30,196 bases of DNA. Origin: a virus. Shown piece after piece: positions 7,736 through 16,030 of the stretch. Every line of letters starts with the position of its first letter. Positions within the stretch are counted from its first letter, which is position 1. The stretch lies in IMG/VR virus record IMGVR_UViG_3300015265_000013, positions 1-30,196 of that record. One strand, given 5' to 3'. The notes under the pieces are model-generated. The model saw only the letters and a program-made list of their open reading frames with translations, was not told the DNA's origin and made no database searches. Made by a program: the position numbers and the translations under genes.

Positions 7736-8388
7736 GTGTCGGCAGCTACTTCAAGCCCTCGGCCGGTGGCGGGATGATCTCCCTGCAAACTTCGGCGGCA
7801 GACCTGAAAGCCTTTCAGGATTTCGCCGCCCTGGTGCCCAAAGCCGCCGCCGCTGCCCAGCGCCGAGCCATCAACAAAACCCTGCGTTGGCTCGCCACAC
7901 ACATCGCCCGCGCTGTCGGCCGTCAGGAACGTATCGCCGTGGCAGCAGTGCGGCAGCGCCTGCGGGCCTACCCGGTCAGCGGGGGAGCCAACAGCGGCAA
8001 ACTCTGGTTTGGCCTCAACGCCATGGAAGCCAGTCGCATCGGTCGTCCTCGGCAGAGTCGGTCCGGTGTATCGGTGGCCGGTCGACGCTTTCAGGGTGCG
8101 TTCTTCAAGAAGGTCTACGGCAACAGCGCGGACGTCTGGATCCGCACAGCCAGCAAGCATTTCGACGCCAGTGACTACCCCGACAGCGATGTCAGCGGGG
8201 CGGGCGGAGTCAGTTCGGGCTGGATCGCCGAACACGGCAGCCGCTTTCCGTTGGCGAAAGCCAAGGTCTCTCTGGAGCAAGCGCGGCCACACTTCGAAAG
8301 CTGGATCCGCAAGGCCGATGAACATCTGGTGCACGTGCTGCAGCAGGAACTCAACTTTGAACTGCAGAAGCATCTGAAGGGGAAATGA
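7732..8388 (+). CDS. Minor tail protein Z-like, tail completion
   Basis: This 218-residue protein matches the prophage minor tail protein Z pattern. It has a helical N-terminus with ALVPKAAAAAQRRAINKTLRW, a KxWFGLN-type segment near residue 88 (SGKLWFGLNAMEASRIG), a glycine-rich FQGAFFKKV loop, and a helical end (FESWIRKADEHLVHVLQQEL). The Z family is needed for tail completion in lambda-like phages. ATG 7732 overlaps the previous stop. It sits at the border between the lambda-like head block and the P2-like tail block, so here it serves a contractile tail. Confidence 0.75.
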   Translation: MSVGSYFKPSAGGGMISLQTSAADLKAFQDFAALVPKAAAAAQRRAINKTLRWLATHIARAVGRQERIAVAAVRQRLRAYPVSGGANSGKLWFGLNAMEASRIGRPRQSRSGVSVAGRRFQGAFFKKVYGNSADVWIRTASKHFDASDYPDSDVSGAGGVSSGWIAEHGSRFPLAKAKVSLEQARPHFESWIRKADEHLVHVLQQELNFELQKHLKGK

Positions 8389-8389
8389 C

Positions 8390-8911
8390 ATGACGGATCA
8401 AGTCGACGAGCCATTCAGTCTTGAGCAGTTATATCAAGCTATTGAGCGGCGCATTCAGGATCACTTCCCGGGTCTGCAGGCCGTGGCCATGTGGCCGAAT
8501 GATTTGGATCGTCTACCGCTGCCGGCGGTGCTGATAGAACTGGCCGAGATGGAACCAGGCCTTGACCCGGCAACTGGTGAGACCGGTTTGGCCTGTAAGT
8601 TCGAGGCGCGGGTGATCACCGATCCCATTCAGTCGGATCACCATCAGCAGGCGGTGTTTCTGGCCGGCCACCTCGCCGCGCTACTGCGCATGCAGAGCTG
8701 GGGGGTGGCGGTAGAACCGGCCGAGTTCGTGCAGGCCATGCCGGATTGGACCAAGCCCGAGTTGGACGGCTACACCGTCTGGGTCGTGGAGTGGACGCAG
8801 CAGATCTACCTCGGTGACGTCGAATGGCCCTGGCCGGATCAGCCACCGGGCACCCTGATGCTGAACATCGAACCGGGCGATGGTCCGTTCCGTCCGGAGG
8901 ACGTGCCATGA
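8390..8911 (+). CDS. Phage neck/tail-completion protein, uncharacterised
   Basis: This 173-residue acidic protein (Asp, Glu and Pro rich near the end) starts one base after the Z-like gene and overlaps the baseplate V gene by ATGA. It has an alternating pattern with ALLRMQSWGVAVEPAEF and GYTVWVVEWTQQIYLG. That suggests a small alpha/beta protein like the tail-terminator proteins usually found between Z and V. I do not recognise a named family. The structural role is inferred from position and tight coupling. Confidence 0.5.
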   Translation: MTDQVDEPFSLEQLYQAIERRIQDHFPGLQAVAMWPNDLDRLPLPAVLIELAEMEPGLDPATGETGLACKFEARVITDPIQSDHHQQAVFLAGHLAALLRMQSWGVAVEPAEFVQAMPDWTKPELDGYTVWVVEWTQQIYLGDVEWPWPDQPPGTLMLNIEPGDGPFRPEDVP

Positions 8912-9495
8912 GTGCCAGTTACGTCGCGGCGCAGCATGACCGCATGCTCGCCGGCTTGGTCAAGGACTGTTACGTGGTCGCAGTCGACCTTACCTCATCA
9001 CCACCGGCCTGCCGCGTGTCGGACGGTGAATGGGTCAGCGGCTGGGTGCGCTGGCACAGCATCGCGGCTGGCAAGGTGCGTCATTGGCGAGCGCCCAGCC
9101 TGAACGAGCAGGGCACCCTGATCAGTGCCAGCGGCGACGTGGCGCAAGGTACGTTCATTCCCGGCCTGTACGGCAACGGCGGCCCACCGCCGGACAACCG
9201 CGACCATGTCGAAGTCTGGCATTTCGAGGATGGCGGGCGCTTGGTCTACGACTGGCAGGACAGCATTTACAGCATCACCCTGCCCACCGGCACGGTCAGC
9301 ATCAAGGTTGGGACGACCCTGGCTGAGGTGACGGACAACGCCGTCACCGTGAGGGCGGGAACGATCGATCTCGAAGCGACGGTCAACATCAAAGGCCCGG
9401 TCAATATCGACGGCGCGTTGCACGCCACGCAGAACATCACCAGCGACGGCGCGATCCTGGACACCGCCGGTAACAGTAATCATCACTCACACTAA
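8908..9495 (+). CDS. V: Baseplate assembly protein V (spike)
   Basis: This 195-residue protein has the gpV layout: an N-terminal helix, an OB-like domain (VSGWVRWHSIAAGKVRHWRAPSLNEQ, then GTFIPGLYGNGG), a beta-helical needle with hexad-like strands (GTVSIKVGTTLAEVTDNAVTV to INIDGALHATQNI), and a His-rich end, HHSH. A terminal histidine cluster in gpV-type spikes binds iron at the tip. The spike pierces the outer membrane when the sheath contracts. ATG 8908 follows GGAGG (8896-8900) and overlaps the previous stop. This is the first clearly P2-type tail gene. Confidence 0.88.
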   Translation: MSASYVAAQHDRMLAGLVKDCYVVAVDLTSSPPACRVSDGEWVSGWVRWHSIAAGKVRHWRAPSLNEQGTLISASGDVAQGTFIPGLYGNGGPPPDNRDHVEVWHFEDGGRLVYDWQDSIYSITLPTGTVSIKVGTTLAEVTDNAVTVRAGTIDLEATVNIKGPVNIDGALHATQNITSDGAILDTAGNSNHHSH

Positions 9496-9507
9496 GGGGT
9501 AACAAGA

Positions 9508-9783
9508 TTGGCGAAGCGTATGACTTCGGTCGACTTTGAGCTTTCCTGGGATCTCTGTCCGGACAAGTTCCTACTGATTGGCAAAAACCCGTTCTCAAAA
9601 AAACCGTACTGCTCCAAGAAGATCGCACGTTCAGTTTTGGTTGATGGCATGGCCGTCACCAGGGCTGCTCATTCCGCCTGGCTTTGTCCTCGCGATATTC
9701 GTCGGATGAAATCTCTGATTGCTTCGTTATCAGAGCAGATCCTGGTTCAGGTGGGTTATCCCAAGCGCGGCAGCGGTGAGTAG
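9508..9783 (+). CDS. Small hypothetical protein, possible moron
   Basis: This 91-residue basic protein is read from TTG 9508, eight bases after AAGGGG. ATG 9520 is the alternative. It contains three cysteines and many Lys/Arg, and no family is recognised. It interrupts the usual V-W-J-I baseplate order, has more AT-rich codons than its neighbours, and is followed by a terminator-like hairpin (9836-9857). That pattern fits a small inserted gene, but its function is unknown. Confidence 0.5.
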   Translation: MAKRMTSVDFELSWDLCPDKFLLIGKNPFSKKPYCSKKIARSVLVDGMAVTRAAHSAWLCPRDIRRMKSLIASLSEQILVQVGYPKRGSGE

Positions 9784-9835
9784 CGATGCTGGATGGATCG
9801 GGTAACTGTATTAGTGACCTGTTCAACTTTTTCAT

Positions 9836-9857
9836 GCCCGCCGAGTGCGGGCTTTTT
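9836..9857 (+). terminator. Terminator-like hairpin in the baseplate gene block
   Basis: GCCCGC (9836-9841) pairs with GCGGGC (9847-9852) around a 5-base loop, followed by TTTTT. It ends the segment carrying the small gene at 9508-9783. Confidence 0.7.
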
Positions 9858-9873
9858 CATGGCTGGATAATTC

Positions 9874-10143
9874 ATGAGCAAACCAAAAAATGATGCAGAA
9901 GTGCCGGACCAGCATGAGGCGCTGTCAGTGCCTGGGTTGGTGCCACTGACTCAGGGTTTCCCTGGTGACGCGCCTGCTCGGGTCACGACGTTCCGCGACA
10001 CCCTCTACACCTCACGCACGGTCATCCTTCCGGACGGTCGCTCGTTGGCCGTAGCGAAGAACAAGGTCTCGGTCGATATCTCTGATGAAGTGGCGTTGAC
10101 CTGCCTTAAGAACCACGCCGAGTTTGAACCCCTCAAGGAGTAA
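9874..10143 (+). CDS. Small hypothetical phage protein
   Basis: This 89-residue protein starts at ATG 9874 after GGCTGGATAATTC, a weak ribosome site, and ends five bases before the baseplate W gene. The C-terminal half has a beta hairpin pattern (TLYTSRTVILPDGRSLAVAKNK) and ends in a short helix. No signal peptide, membrane segment or known motif is seen. Its tight link to gene W suggests a tail-related role, but the function is unknown. Confidence 0.55.
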   Translation: MSKPKNDAEVPDQHEALSVPGLVPLTQGFPGDAPARVTTFRDTLYTSRTVILPDGRSLAVAKNKVSVDISDEVALTCLKNHAEFEPLKE

Positions 10144-10148
10144 TCCCG

Positions 10149-10475
10149 ATGATCGGAATGGATCGCCACACCGGGCAGCCCATCTCCGGTATCGAGCATT
10201 TACGTCAGTCGGTTGCCGACATCCTCGGCACACCGCTGCTGAGCCGCCGCGAACGTCCGGAGTACGGCAGCAAGTTGCGGCGCATGGTCGACCTGCCCAT
10301 CAACGAAGGCTGGAAAAGTGCGGCGCAGGCAGAGGCCGTCCGCGCGCTCAACCAATGGGAACCACGGCTCAAGCTTGAGCGCGTTGTAGTGGTCTCCGTC
10401 CTGGGCGGTCAAATCAATTTCAAGATCAGCGGCGAGTACCTCGGTGAACGCGGCACGTTGGAGGTGTGGGTATGA
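10149..10475 (+). CDS. W: Baseplate wedge protein W (gp25-like)
   Basis: This 108-residue protein has the GPW/gp25 family pattern. It includes SGIEHLRQSVADILGTPLLSRR early, the conserved RPEYGSKLRRMVD segment (about residue 36-48), PINEGWKSAAQAEAVRALNQWEPR, and a final beta segment. It is a baseplate wedge component that helps trigger sheath contraction. Its stop overlaps the J start (ATGA at 10472). Confidence 0.92.
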   Translation: MIGMDRHTGQPISGIEHLRQSVADILGTPLLSRRERPEYGSKLRRMVDLPINEGWKSAAQAEAVRALNQWEPRLKLERVVVVSVLGGQINFKISGEYLGERGTLEVWV

Positions 10476-11356
10476 GTACCCTGGTAGATCTATCGGAGCT
10501 GCCGGCGCCGGACGTGCTGGAGCCGCTGGACTTTGAGGACACCTACAGCGAAGCGCTGGGCGTGTTCCGTGGGCACATGGGGCAGAACTGGACAGCTTCG
10601 CTCGAAAGCGACCCGGTGACCAAGCTGCTGGAGGTCGGCAGCTACATCAAGCTCGGCAACCGAGCGCGGGTCAACGACGCGGCCAAGGCCCAGTTGTTGG
10701 CCTATGCCACCGGCGCTGATCTGGATCATCTGGCCGCCAACGTCAACCTCAAGCGCCTGGTGATTCAAGCGGCGGATCCGTTGGCTGTGCCGCCGGCGGA
10801 GGCGGTGATGGAGTCCCACGATGCGCTGCGTGAACGGGTGCAGCTGGCTTACGAAGGTCTGACCACAGCCGGCCCGCGCAACAGCTACATCCTGCATGCC
10901 CGCAACGCCTCGGCGCTGGTCGCTGACGCCACGGCGGAAAGCCCGGAGCCGGCTTGCGTCGACGTCACGGTGCTGGGACTGGAAGGCGACGGCACGGCTG
11001 GGCCGGAGTTGCTGGCCCTTGTCGCTGCGGCTGTGAATGACGATGACGTGCGGCCGGTTGGCGACCGCGTCTCCGTGCGCGGCGCCGAGATCCTGCGGTA
11101 TCGCGTCGACGCCGTGCTGCACATGAAAGGTGCCGGCCCGGAGAATGACGCGGCGCTTACGGAGGCGACCCGTCGACTGGAAGCCTGGATCAATCCACGG
11201 CGCCGGCTGGGCGTCGAGGTGGCCCGGTCGGGTGTCGATGCCCAGTTACATGTCGCCGGTGTCGGCCGGGTCGAGCTCAAGGATTGGCAGGATCTGAAAC
11301 CCACCAGGGCTCAGGCCGCGTACTGCACGGGTTATACCGTCGTGCTGGGAGGTTGA
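10472..11356 (+). CDS. J: Baseplate assembly protein J
   Basis: This 294-residue protein is of the Baseplate_J type. Visible are an N-terminal acidic region with FEDTYSEALGVFRGHM, a helical segment (VTKLLEVGSYIKLGNRARVNDAAKAQLLAYATGADLDHLAA, about residues 48-88), then ERVQLAYEGLTTAGPRNSYI and AVNDDDVRPVGDRVSV, typical of J. It forms the wedge around the central hub with W and I. ATG 10472 overlaps the W stop. GTG 10466 is an alternative. Gene I abuts it directly. Confidence 0.92.
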   Translation: MSTLVDLSELPAPDVLEPLDFEDTYSEALGVFRGHMGQNWTASLESDPVTKLLEVGSYIKLGNRARVNDAAKAQLLAYATGADLDHLAANVNLKRLVIQAADPLAVPPAEAVMESHDALRERVQLAYEGLTTAGPRNSYILHARNASALVADATAESPEPACVDVTVLGLEGDGTAGPELLALVAAAVNDDDVRPVGDRVSVRGAEILRYRVDAVLHMKGAGPENDAALTEATRRLEAWINPRRRLGVEVARSGVDAQLHVAGVGRVELKDWQDLKPTRAQAAYCTGYTVVLGG

Positions 11357-11962
11357 ATGCGCAGTCTCTTACCGCTCAACAGCACGCCCCTGGAACGGAG
11401 TATCGAAGCGACCTTCGCCGAGACCACGTTGATTCCGCTGCGCACGCTCTACAACCCCGACACCTGTCCGGTGCATCTGCTGCCACATCTGGCCTGGGCC
11501 TGGTCGGTCGACCGCTGGGACCCGGCATGGCCGGAGCCGGTCAAGCGCGCCGCGATCAAGGCCTCGTTCTACATCCACAAGCACAAGGGCACCATCGGCG
11601 CGTTGCGCCGGGTGGTCGAGCCGCTGGGTTACCTGATCGAGGTGCTGGAGTGGTGGCACACCGTACCCGAAGGCGTGCCAGGCACCTTCGCCCTGAAGGT
11701 CGGCGTTCTCGACACCGGCATCACCGAGGAGATGTACCTCGAGCTCGAACGCCTGATCGATGACGCCAAACCGGTCAGCCGGCAACTCACCGGCTTGGCC
11801 ATCAGTCTTGAAACGCAAGGCGATCTGAACATTGAAGCGGCTCTCTACGAAGGCGACGAAATCGACGTCTACCCACCCGTGATGCGAGACATCGAAGTCA
11901 CCGGCAGCTTCGGCGTGATCGGACGCGAACACACCATCGACACCCTGGACATTTATCAATGA
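11357..11962 (+). CDS. I: Tail protein I (baseplate)
   Basis: This 201-residue protein is of the P2 gpI family. Its opening (SLLPLNSTPLERSIEATFAE) and the HLLPHLAWAWSVDRWDPAWPE segment (about residue 40-60) are family hallmarks, followed by KHKGTIGALRRVVEPLGYLIEV. It completes the baseplate wedge and connects to the tail fibre. It abuts J with no gap, and its stop overlaps the fibre start by ATGA. Confidence 0.92.
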   Translation: MRSLLPLNSTPLERSIEATFAETTLIPLRTLYNPDTCPVHLLPHLAWAWSVDRWDPAWPEPVKRAAIKASFYIHKHKGTIGALRRVVEPLGYLIEVLEWWHTVPEGVPGTFALKVGVLDTGITEEMYLELERLIDDAKPVSRQLTGLAISLETQGDLNIEAALYEGDEIDVYPPVMRDIEVTGSFGVIGREHTIDTLDIYQ

Positions 11963-13485
11963 CTGATGCGAATACTCAGTTTTTCGCCATTCTCACGACT
12001 GTAGGAAAGGCCAAACAGGCGAACGCCGATGCGCTCGGCATTCCCTGGAAGATCACCGAAATGGGCGTCGGGGACGCCAACAACATTGACCCGGTCATCC
12101 CCGCCGAGGGCCAGACCAAGCTGATTAACGAATGGCGGCGCAAGCCGTTGAACCGGCTGTTCGTCGACCCGGTTAACCCAGCAGTGATGATCGCCGAGCA
12201 GATTATTCCGGCCGATGAGGGTGGGCGCTGGATCCGCGAGATCGGCCTGTACGACGCGGATGGCGATCTGGTGGCCGTGGCCAACTGTGCGCCGAGCTTC
12301 AAGCCGTTGCTCTCGCAAGGCTCGGGCCGCACCCAGATCGTGCGCATGAACTTCATCGTCACCAGCACCGGCAACATCCAGCTCAAGATCGATCCGGCGG
12401 TGGTGCTGGCCACGCGGGCCTTCGTCGAAGCGGCGATTCTGGAGGTGCTGCCGAAGAACAAGACGCCGGGCCAATTCACGCGGGTCAAGGTCAATGATCG
12501 TGGCCTGGTGGTGGAGGGTGATAATCCGAACACACTGGCAGGCATGGGCATTACGGACACCTACACCAAGACGCAGATCGAGGCGATGATTGCCGCTGCC
12601 TCGGCGTTGCCGGTCGGCGTCATGGCGCCGATTCCCGTAGACAAAATCCCGCCCGGGTTTCTTGAGCTGGACGGCTCGGTCAAGAGCATCGCAGTCTATC
12701 CCGATCTGGCGGCGTTCCTCGGCACGCTCTACAACAAGGGTGATGAGGGCGCCGGTAATTTCCGCTTGCCGGAATCGCGTGCCGAGTTCCTTCGCGGTTG
12801 GGATCATGGGCGTGGTGTCGATGCTGGCCGGGCGATTGGTAGCAAGCAGCTGGGTTCCAGCCTGCGTGCAGTGGCGAGTAATAGCGGTACCCCAAGTTCG
12901 GGCAACCTCTGGAACAACACCGAGTTCGACGAGCTGGGGAGCGGCGTGTTCTACCAAACACAGTCGACAGCGAGTCAGACGGCGGTGCAGACCGGTGTTG
13001 TCCGTCCGCGAAACTTGGCAGTGATGTGGTGCATCAAGGCGTGGAACGCGCCGATCAATCAGGGAAACATCGACATTCAGGCGCTGGCAGCGCTGGCGAC
13101 GCAAGCCACGGAGGTCAAGCTCGGTACGGCCAAGATCGCCACGCAGGCACTGACCGATGCCGGCGCTGATGACGCCACTATCGTCACGCCGAAAAAACTC
13201 CGCTGGGGATTCTCGGCGGTCTTTGCGAATAACGGCTACATCGTTTTTCCTTCCTGGCTGGGCGGATTGATCCTTCAGTGGATCGGGACGACCAATCTGG
13301 GAACGCAGGGAGCATATTCGACTTGGGTGCTTGGTTTTCCAAATGCCTGTTACGGCGTTTGGGTGACTGGGGCTAACGGGTCTTCGCCCGGCAGCATTTC
13401 GTTGGGTGACAAGCAACTGACGAAATTCGCCGCCTTTTCCTCAATCCTGCCATTCAGTTTCGGCGCCATTGGTATCGGGCGTTAA
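11959..13485 (+). CDS. H: Tail fibre protein with collar and gp53-like C-terminal domain
   Basis: This 508-residue fibre begins with a P2 gpH-like attachment domain (about 1-150; QFFAILTTVGKAKQANADALG, then GGRWIREIGLYDADGDLVAVAN). A tail-collar domain follows (about 215-280; PPGFLELDGSVK and GNFRLPESRAEFLRGWDHGRG). It ends in a domain (about 415-508; NGYIVFPSWLGGLILQWIG) resembling gp53-like fibre tips. The tip would contact the host receptor, probably a surface polysaccharide. It overlaps gene I by ATGA and is followed by its assembly chaperone. The C-terminus is the part most likely exchanged between phages. Confidence 0.88.
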   Translation: MTDANTQFFAILTTVGKAKQANADALGIPWKITEMGVGDANNIDPVIPAEGQTKLINEWRRKPLNRLFVDPVNPAVMIAEQIIPADEGGRWIREIGLYDADGDLVAVANCAPSFKPLLSQGSGRTQIVRMNFIVTSTGNIQLKIDPAVVLATRAFVEAAILEVLPKNKTPGQFTRVKVNDRGLVVEGDNPNTLAGMGITDTYTKTQIEAMIAAASALPVGVMAPIPVDKIPPGFLELDGSVKSIAVYPDLAAFLGTLYNKGDEGAGNFRLPESRAEFLRGWDHGRGVDAGRAIGSKQLGSSLRAVASNSGTPSSGNLWNNTEFDELGSGVFYQTQSTASQTAVQTGVVRPRNLAVMWCIKAWNAPINQGNIDIQALAALATQATEVKLGTAKIATQALTDAGADDATIVTPKKLRWGFSAVFANNGYIVFPSWLGGLILQWIGTTNLGTQGAYSTWVLGFPNACYGVWVTGANGSSPGSISLGDKQLTKFAAFSSILPFSFGAIGIGR

Positions 13486-13494
13486 GGGGGATTC

Positions 13495-13917
13495 ATGAAG
13501 AGTTTTTACAGTCAGTCAACGGGCTGTACGTATCTGGAGGGCCTGCACGAAAGCATGCCTGCCGATGCAGTGCAGATCGATTTGGATCGGATACTTTCGG
13601 TGATGGGGAATCCGGCGCCGGGAAAGGTGCGCGGTCATGATGAATCGGGACTGCCGATTCTGATCGATCCATCCACCGACGAGCTGGCCGAGGCGGAACG
13701 CTGTTGGCGTGACGCCGAGATTGAGCGGGTACTGTGGCTGCGTGAACGACACCGTGATGAAGTGGACAGGGTGCGCGAGACGACATTATCGGCTGATCAG
13801 TTCGGCGAGCTTCTGGATTACATCCAGCTCTTGCGGGATTGGCCGGCCAGCGCCGAATTCCCTGATAAGGCGCATCGCCCAGTGGTACCTGATTGGGTGG
13901 CCGGCCAAGCCCAATAA
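13495..13917 (+). CDS. Tail fibre assembly chaperone
   Basis: This 140-residue protein directly after the fibre gene (ATG 13495, after GGGGG) has the Caudo_TAP pattern. That includes an N-terminal YSQSTGCTYLEGLHESMPADAVQ segment and a helical middle, ELAEAERCWRDAEIERVLWLRERHRDE, ending in LLDYIQLLRDWPASAEFPD. The family helps the fibre tip to fold or trimerise. It ends the baseplate/fibre block, and two terminator-like hairpins follow. Confidence 0.85.
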   Translation: MKSFYSQSTGCTYLEGLHESMPADAVQIDLDRILSVMGNPAPGKVRGHDESGLPILIDPSTDELAEAERCWRDAEIERVLWLRERHRDEVDRVRETTLSADQFGELLDYIQLLRDWPASAEFPDKAHRPVVPDWVAGQAQ

Positions 13918-13946
13918 ACGCCCCGCACTGACGGGGCGTTTTCTTT
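13917..13946 (+). terminator. Rho-independent terminator after fibre assembly gene
   Basis: AACGCCCC (13917-13924) pairs with GGGGCGTT (13933-13940) around an 8-base loop, followed by TTTCTTTT. It overlaps the stop codon of the fibre assembly gene. Confidence 0.85.
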
Positions 13947-13977
13947 TCTGTCACGCATAACACCAACACCTTCACAG

Positions 13978-13999
13978 CCTCGCTTATGCGGGGCTTTTT
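13978..13999 (+). terminator. Second terminator-like hairpin before sheath gene
   Basis: GCCTCGC pairs with GCGGGGC (one G-T pair) around TTAT, followed by TTTTT. It stands about 20 bases upstream of the sheath ribosome site, so transcription entering the sheath block must read through or start here. Confidence 0.65.
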
Positions 14000-14020
14000 C
14001 GTTTCCGGAGATTGACCTCT

Positions 14021-15187
14021 ATGAGTTTCTTTCACGGCGTCACGACCACCTCGGTCGATACCGGCGCGCGCACTATCTCGTTGCCGTCCTCGTCGATCAT
14101 CGGCCTGTGCGACACCTTCACCCCCGGACTGGTCGGCGGCGGCACCGCCAAGGCCGGTGAGCTCAAACTGATCACCACCGAGCGCGAGGCCATCGCCGCC
14201 TTCGGCGCGGGGGCTGCGATCACCAAGGCCTGCCAGGCGATCTACACCAAGGCCAAGGCGGTGATCGTCGCCATCGGTGTGCCGAAGATGGACGACCCGG
14301 CGCTGCAAACCTCGGCGATCATCGGTGGCGTTTTGGTGTCAGGTCAGCGTACCGGTCTGCAGGCACTGCTCGATGGCAAGAGCCTGTTCAACGCCCAGCC
14401 GCGATTGCTGATCGCACCAGGTCATTCGGCCACCCAGGCGATAGCCACAGCAATGGACGGTCTGGCGCAAAAGCTGCGGGCCATCGCCATCATCGACGGG
14501 CCGTGCACCACCGATGAAGCCGCCATGGCCTACGCCGACAACTTCGGCAGTCGCAACCTGTTCATGGTCGACCCTGGCGTGCAGTTCTGGGACACCGATA
14601 CCAGCAAGACCGTTGATGCGCCGGGATCGGCATGGACCGCCGGCCTGTTCGCCTGGACCGATGCCACCTACGGTTTCTGGGCCTCGCCGTCGAACAAGGA
14701 ATTCACCGGCATCACCGGCACCACGCGCGCGGTCGAGTACTTGGACGGTGACGAGACGTGTCGAGCCAACCTGCTCAACAACGCCAATATCACCACGATC
14801 ATTCGCGACGACGGCTACCGCCTGTGGGGCAACCGCACGTTGTCGAGTGATCCGAAATGGGCCTTCGTCACCCGCGTACGCACGCTGTTCATCCTCATGG
14901 ACGCGGTGCAGGCCGGCCACAAGTGGGCGGTCGACCGCTCGATCACCAAGACCTACGTCAAGGACGTCACCGACGGCCTGGAAGCGTTCATGCGCGACCT
15001 GAAGAATCAGGGCGCGGTGATCAACTTCGAAGTGTTCGCCGATGAGGAACTGAACACGGCTACCCAGATCGAGCAGGGCAAGGTGTTCTGGCGGATCCGC
15101 TTCACCGACGTGCCGCCGGCCGAAAACCCGAATTTCCTCTTCGAAGTCACCAACCAATGGATGACCGAAGTCCTCGAATCGGCCTAA
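14021..15187 (+). CDS. FI: Tail sheath protein (P2 FI-like)
   Basis: This 388-residue protein is the contractile sheath subunit. Family hallmarks are FFHGVTTTSVDTGARTISLPSSS at the N-terminus, SIIGLCDTF, KAVIVAIGV, a central WTDATYGFWASPSNKEFTGITG (about residue 210-232) and the VTNQWMTEVL end. It stores the energy for injection. ATG 14021 follows CCGGAG. TTG 14012 is in frame but lacks support. The tube gene follows after 12 bases, the standard sheath-tube pair. Confidence 0.95.
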   Translation: MSFFHGVTTTSVDTGARTISLPSSSIIGLCDTFTPGLVGGGTAKAGELKLITTEREAIAAFGAGAAITKACQAIYTKAKAVIVAIGVPKMDDPALQTSAIIGGVLVSGQRTGLQALLDGKSLFNAQPRLLIAPGHSATQAIATAMDGLAQKLRAIAIIDGPCTTDEAAMAYADNFGSRNLFMVDPGVQFWDTDTSKTVDAPGSAWTAGLFAWTDATYGFWASPSNKEFTGITGTTRAVEYLDGDETCRANLLNNANITTIIRDDGYRLWGNRTLSSDPKWAFVTRVRTLFILMDAVQAGHKWAVDRSITKTYVKDVTDGLEAFMRDLKNQGAVINFEVFADEELNTATQIEQGKVFWRIRFTDVPPAENPNFLFEVTNQWMTEVLESA

Positions 15188-15198
15188 GGAGGCCTCCT
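15187..15198 (+). promoter_or_regulatory. Perfect palindrome containing the tube ribosome-binding site
   Basis: AGGAGGCCTCCT is a 12-base palindrome covering the Shine-Dalgarno sequence AGGAGG (15187-15192), two bases before ATG 15200. In RNA, AGGA can pair with TCCT around GGCC, which could partly hide the site unless ribosomes finish the sheath gene. Confidence 0.45.
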
Positions 15199-15199
15199 G

Positions 15200-15703
15200 A
15201 TGAAACCTGAAGTTTTGTCCAATTGCACAGCGTTTATCGACGGCGTGAGTTTTGCCGGCGAGGTGCCAAGCCTGACCCTGCCCAAGGTCGTGCTGAAAAC
15301 CGAAACCTACCGGGGCGGCGGGATGGCCGGCGAGATCGAGATCCCGGTCGGTGTCGAAAAGCTCGAATCCGGCTTCACCACCAACGGGGTGCGTCGTGAG
15401 GCCTTGAAGTGGTTCGGGTTGTCCGACCGCACCGCCTGCAACGCGGTTTTTCGCGGTTCATTCAAGGGCCTCCAGGGCAAGGTCACCTCGGTGATTGTCA
15501 CCATGCGTGGTGGCCTGAAGGAGGTCGACATGGGCGACTGGAAGGCCGGCGAAAAAGCCGAGACCAAACACAACATGGCACTGACCTACTACAAGCTCGA
15601 AGTCGGCGGCCGGTTGATTTACGAGATCGACATGGTCGGCATGGTGCTGGTGATCGACGGCGTCGACCAGCTCGCAGACGAACGTTCGGCCCTGGGCCTT
15701 TAA
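15200..15703 (+). CDS. FII: Major tail tube protein (P2 FII-like)
   Basis: This 167-residue protein is the inner tube subunit of P2-type tails. Typical parts are EVLSNCTAFIDGVSFAGEVPSLTLPK at the start, KTETYRGGGMAGEIEIPVGVEKLE, SFKGLQGKVTSVIVTMRGGLKEVD, and the YYKLEVGGRLIYEIDMVGMVLVIDGVDQL end. Hexameric rings stack to form the DNA channel. It follows the sheath gene and precedes gene E. Confidence 0.95.
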   Translation: MKPEVLSNCTAFIDGVSFAGEVPSLTLPKVVLKTETYRGGGMAGEIEIPVGVEKLESGFTTNGVRREALKWFGLSDRTACNAVFRGSFKGLQGKVTSVIVTMRGGLKEVDMGDWKAGEKAETKHNMALTYYKLEVGGRLIYEIDMVGMVLVIDGVDQLADERSALGL

Positions 15704-15715
15704 GGATTACAGACC

Positions 15716-16030
15716 ATGAAGCAAGACATGCAATCGTCCACTGAGTCGCCCCTGCCTAAATGGCTGCAACTGTCCGACGACGGTTTTCGCATCAGCCTCA
15801 AATACCCGACCGAGTTGTGCGGTGTGACGGTCGACACCCTGATGATGCGCGCGCCGTGCGTGCGGGATGTGCGGGCGGCACAAGCGTCCTCCAACGGTGA
15901 CGCCGAGCAACGTGAAATGTCACTGTTCGCTTCGCTGACCCAGACCCCCGAGGCGGATCTGATGGGCCTGAAGATGGTCGACTACCTGCGCCTGCAGGCG
16001 GGTTATTTTCGCCTGGTCTCGGACGAGTAA
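15716..16030 (+). CDS. E: Tail assembly chaperone E
   Basis: This 104-residue protein matches the phage tail assembly chaperone family (P2 gpE-like). The body contains ISLKYPTELCGVTVDTLMMRAPCVRDVRAAQ and ends LGLKMVDYLRLQAGYFRLVSDE-like. It precedes the tape-measure gene and is thought to wrap it during tail building. Near its end the +1 frame is open and carries the E' extension. The codon TTT at 16007-16009 is followed by C, so tRNA-Phe could slip to TTC. Confidence 0.9.
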   Translation: MKQDMQSSTESPLPKWLQLSDDGFRISLKYPTELCGVTVDTLMMRAPCVRDVRAAQASSNGDAEQREMSLFASLTQTPEADLMGLKMVDYLRLQAGYFRLVSDE

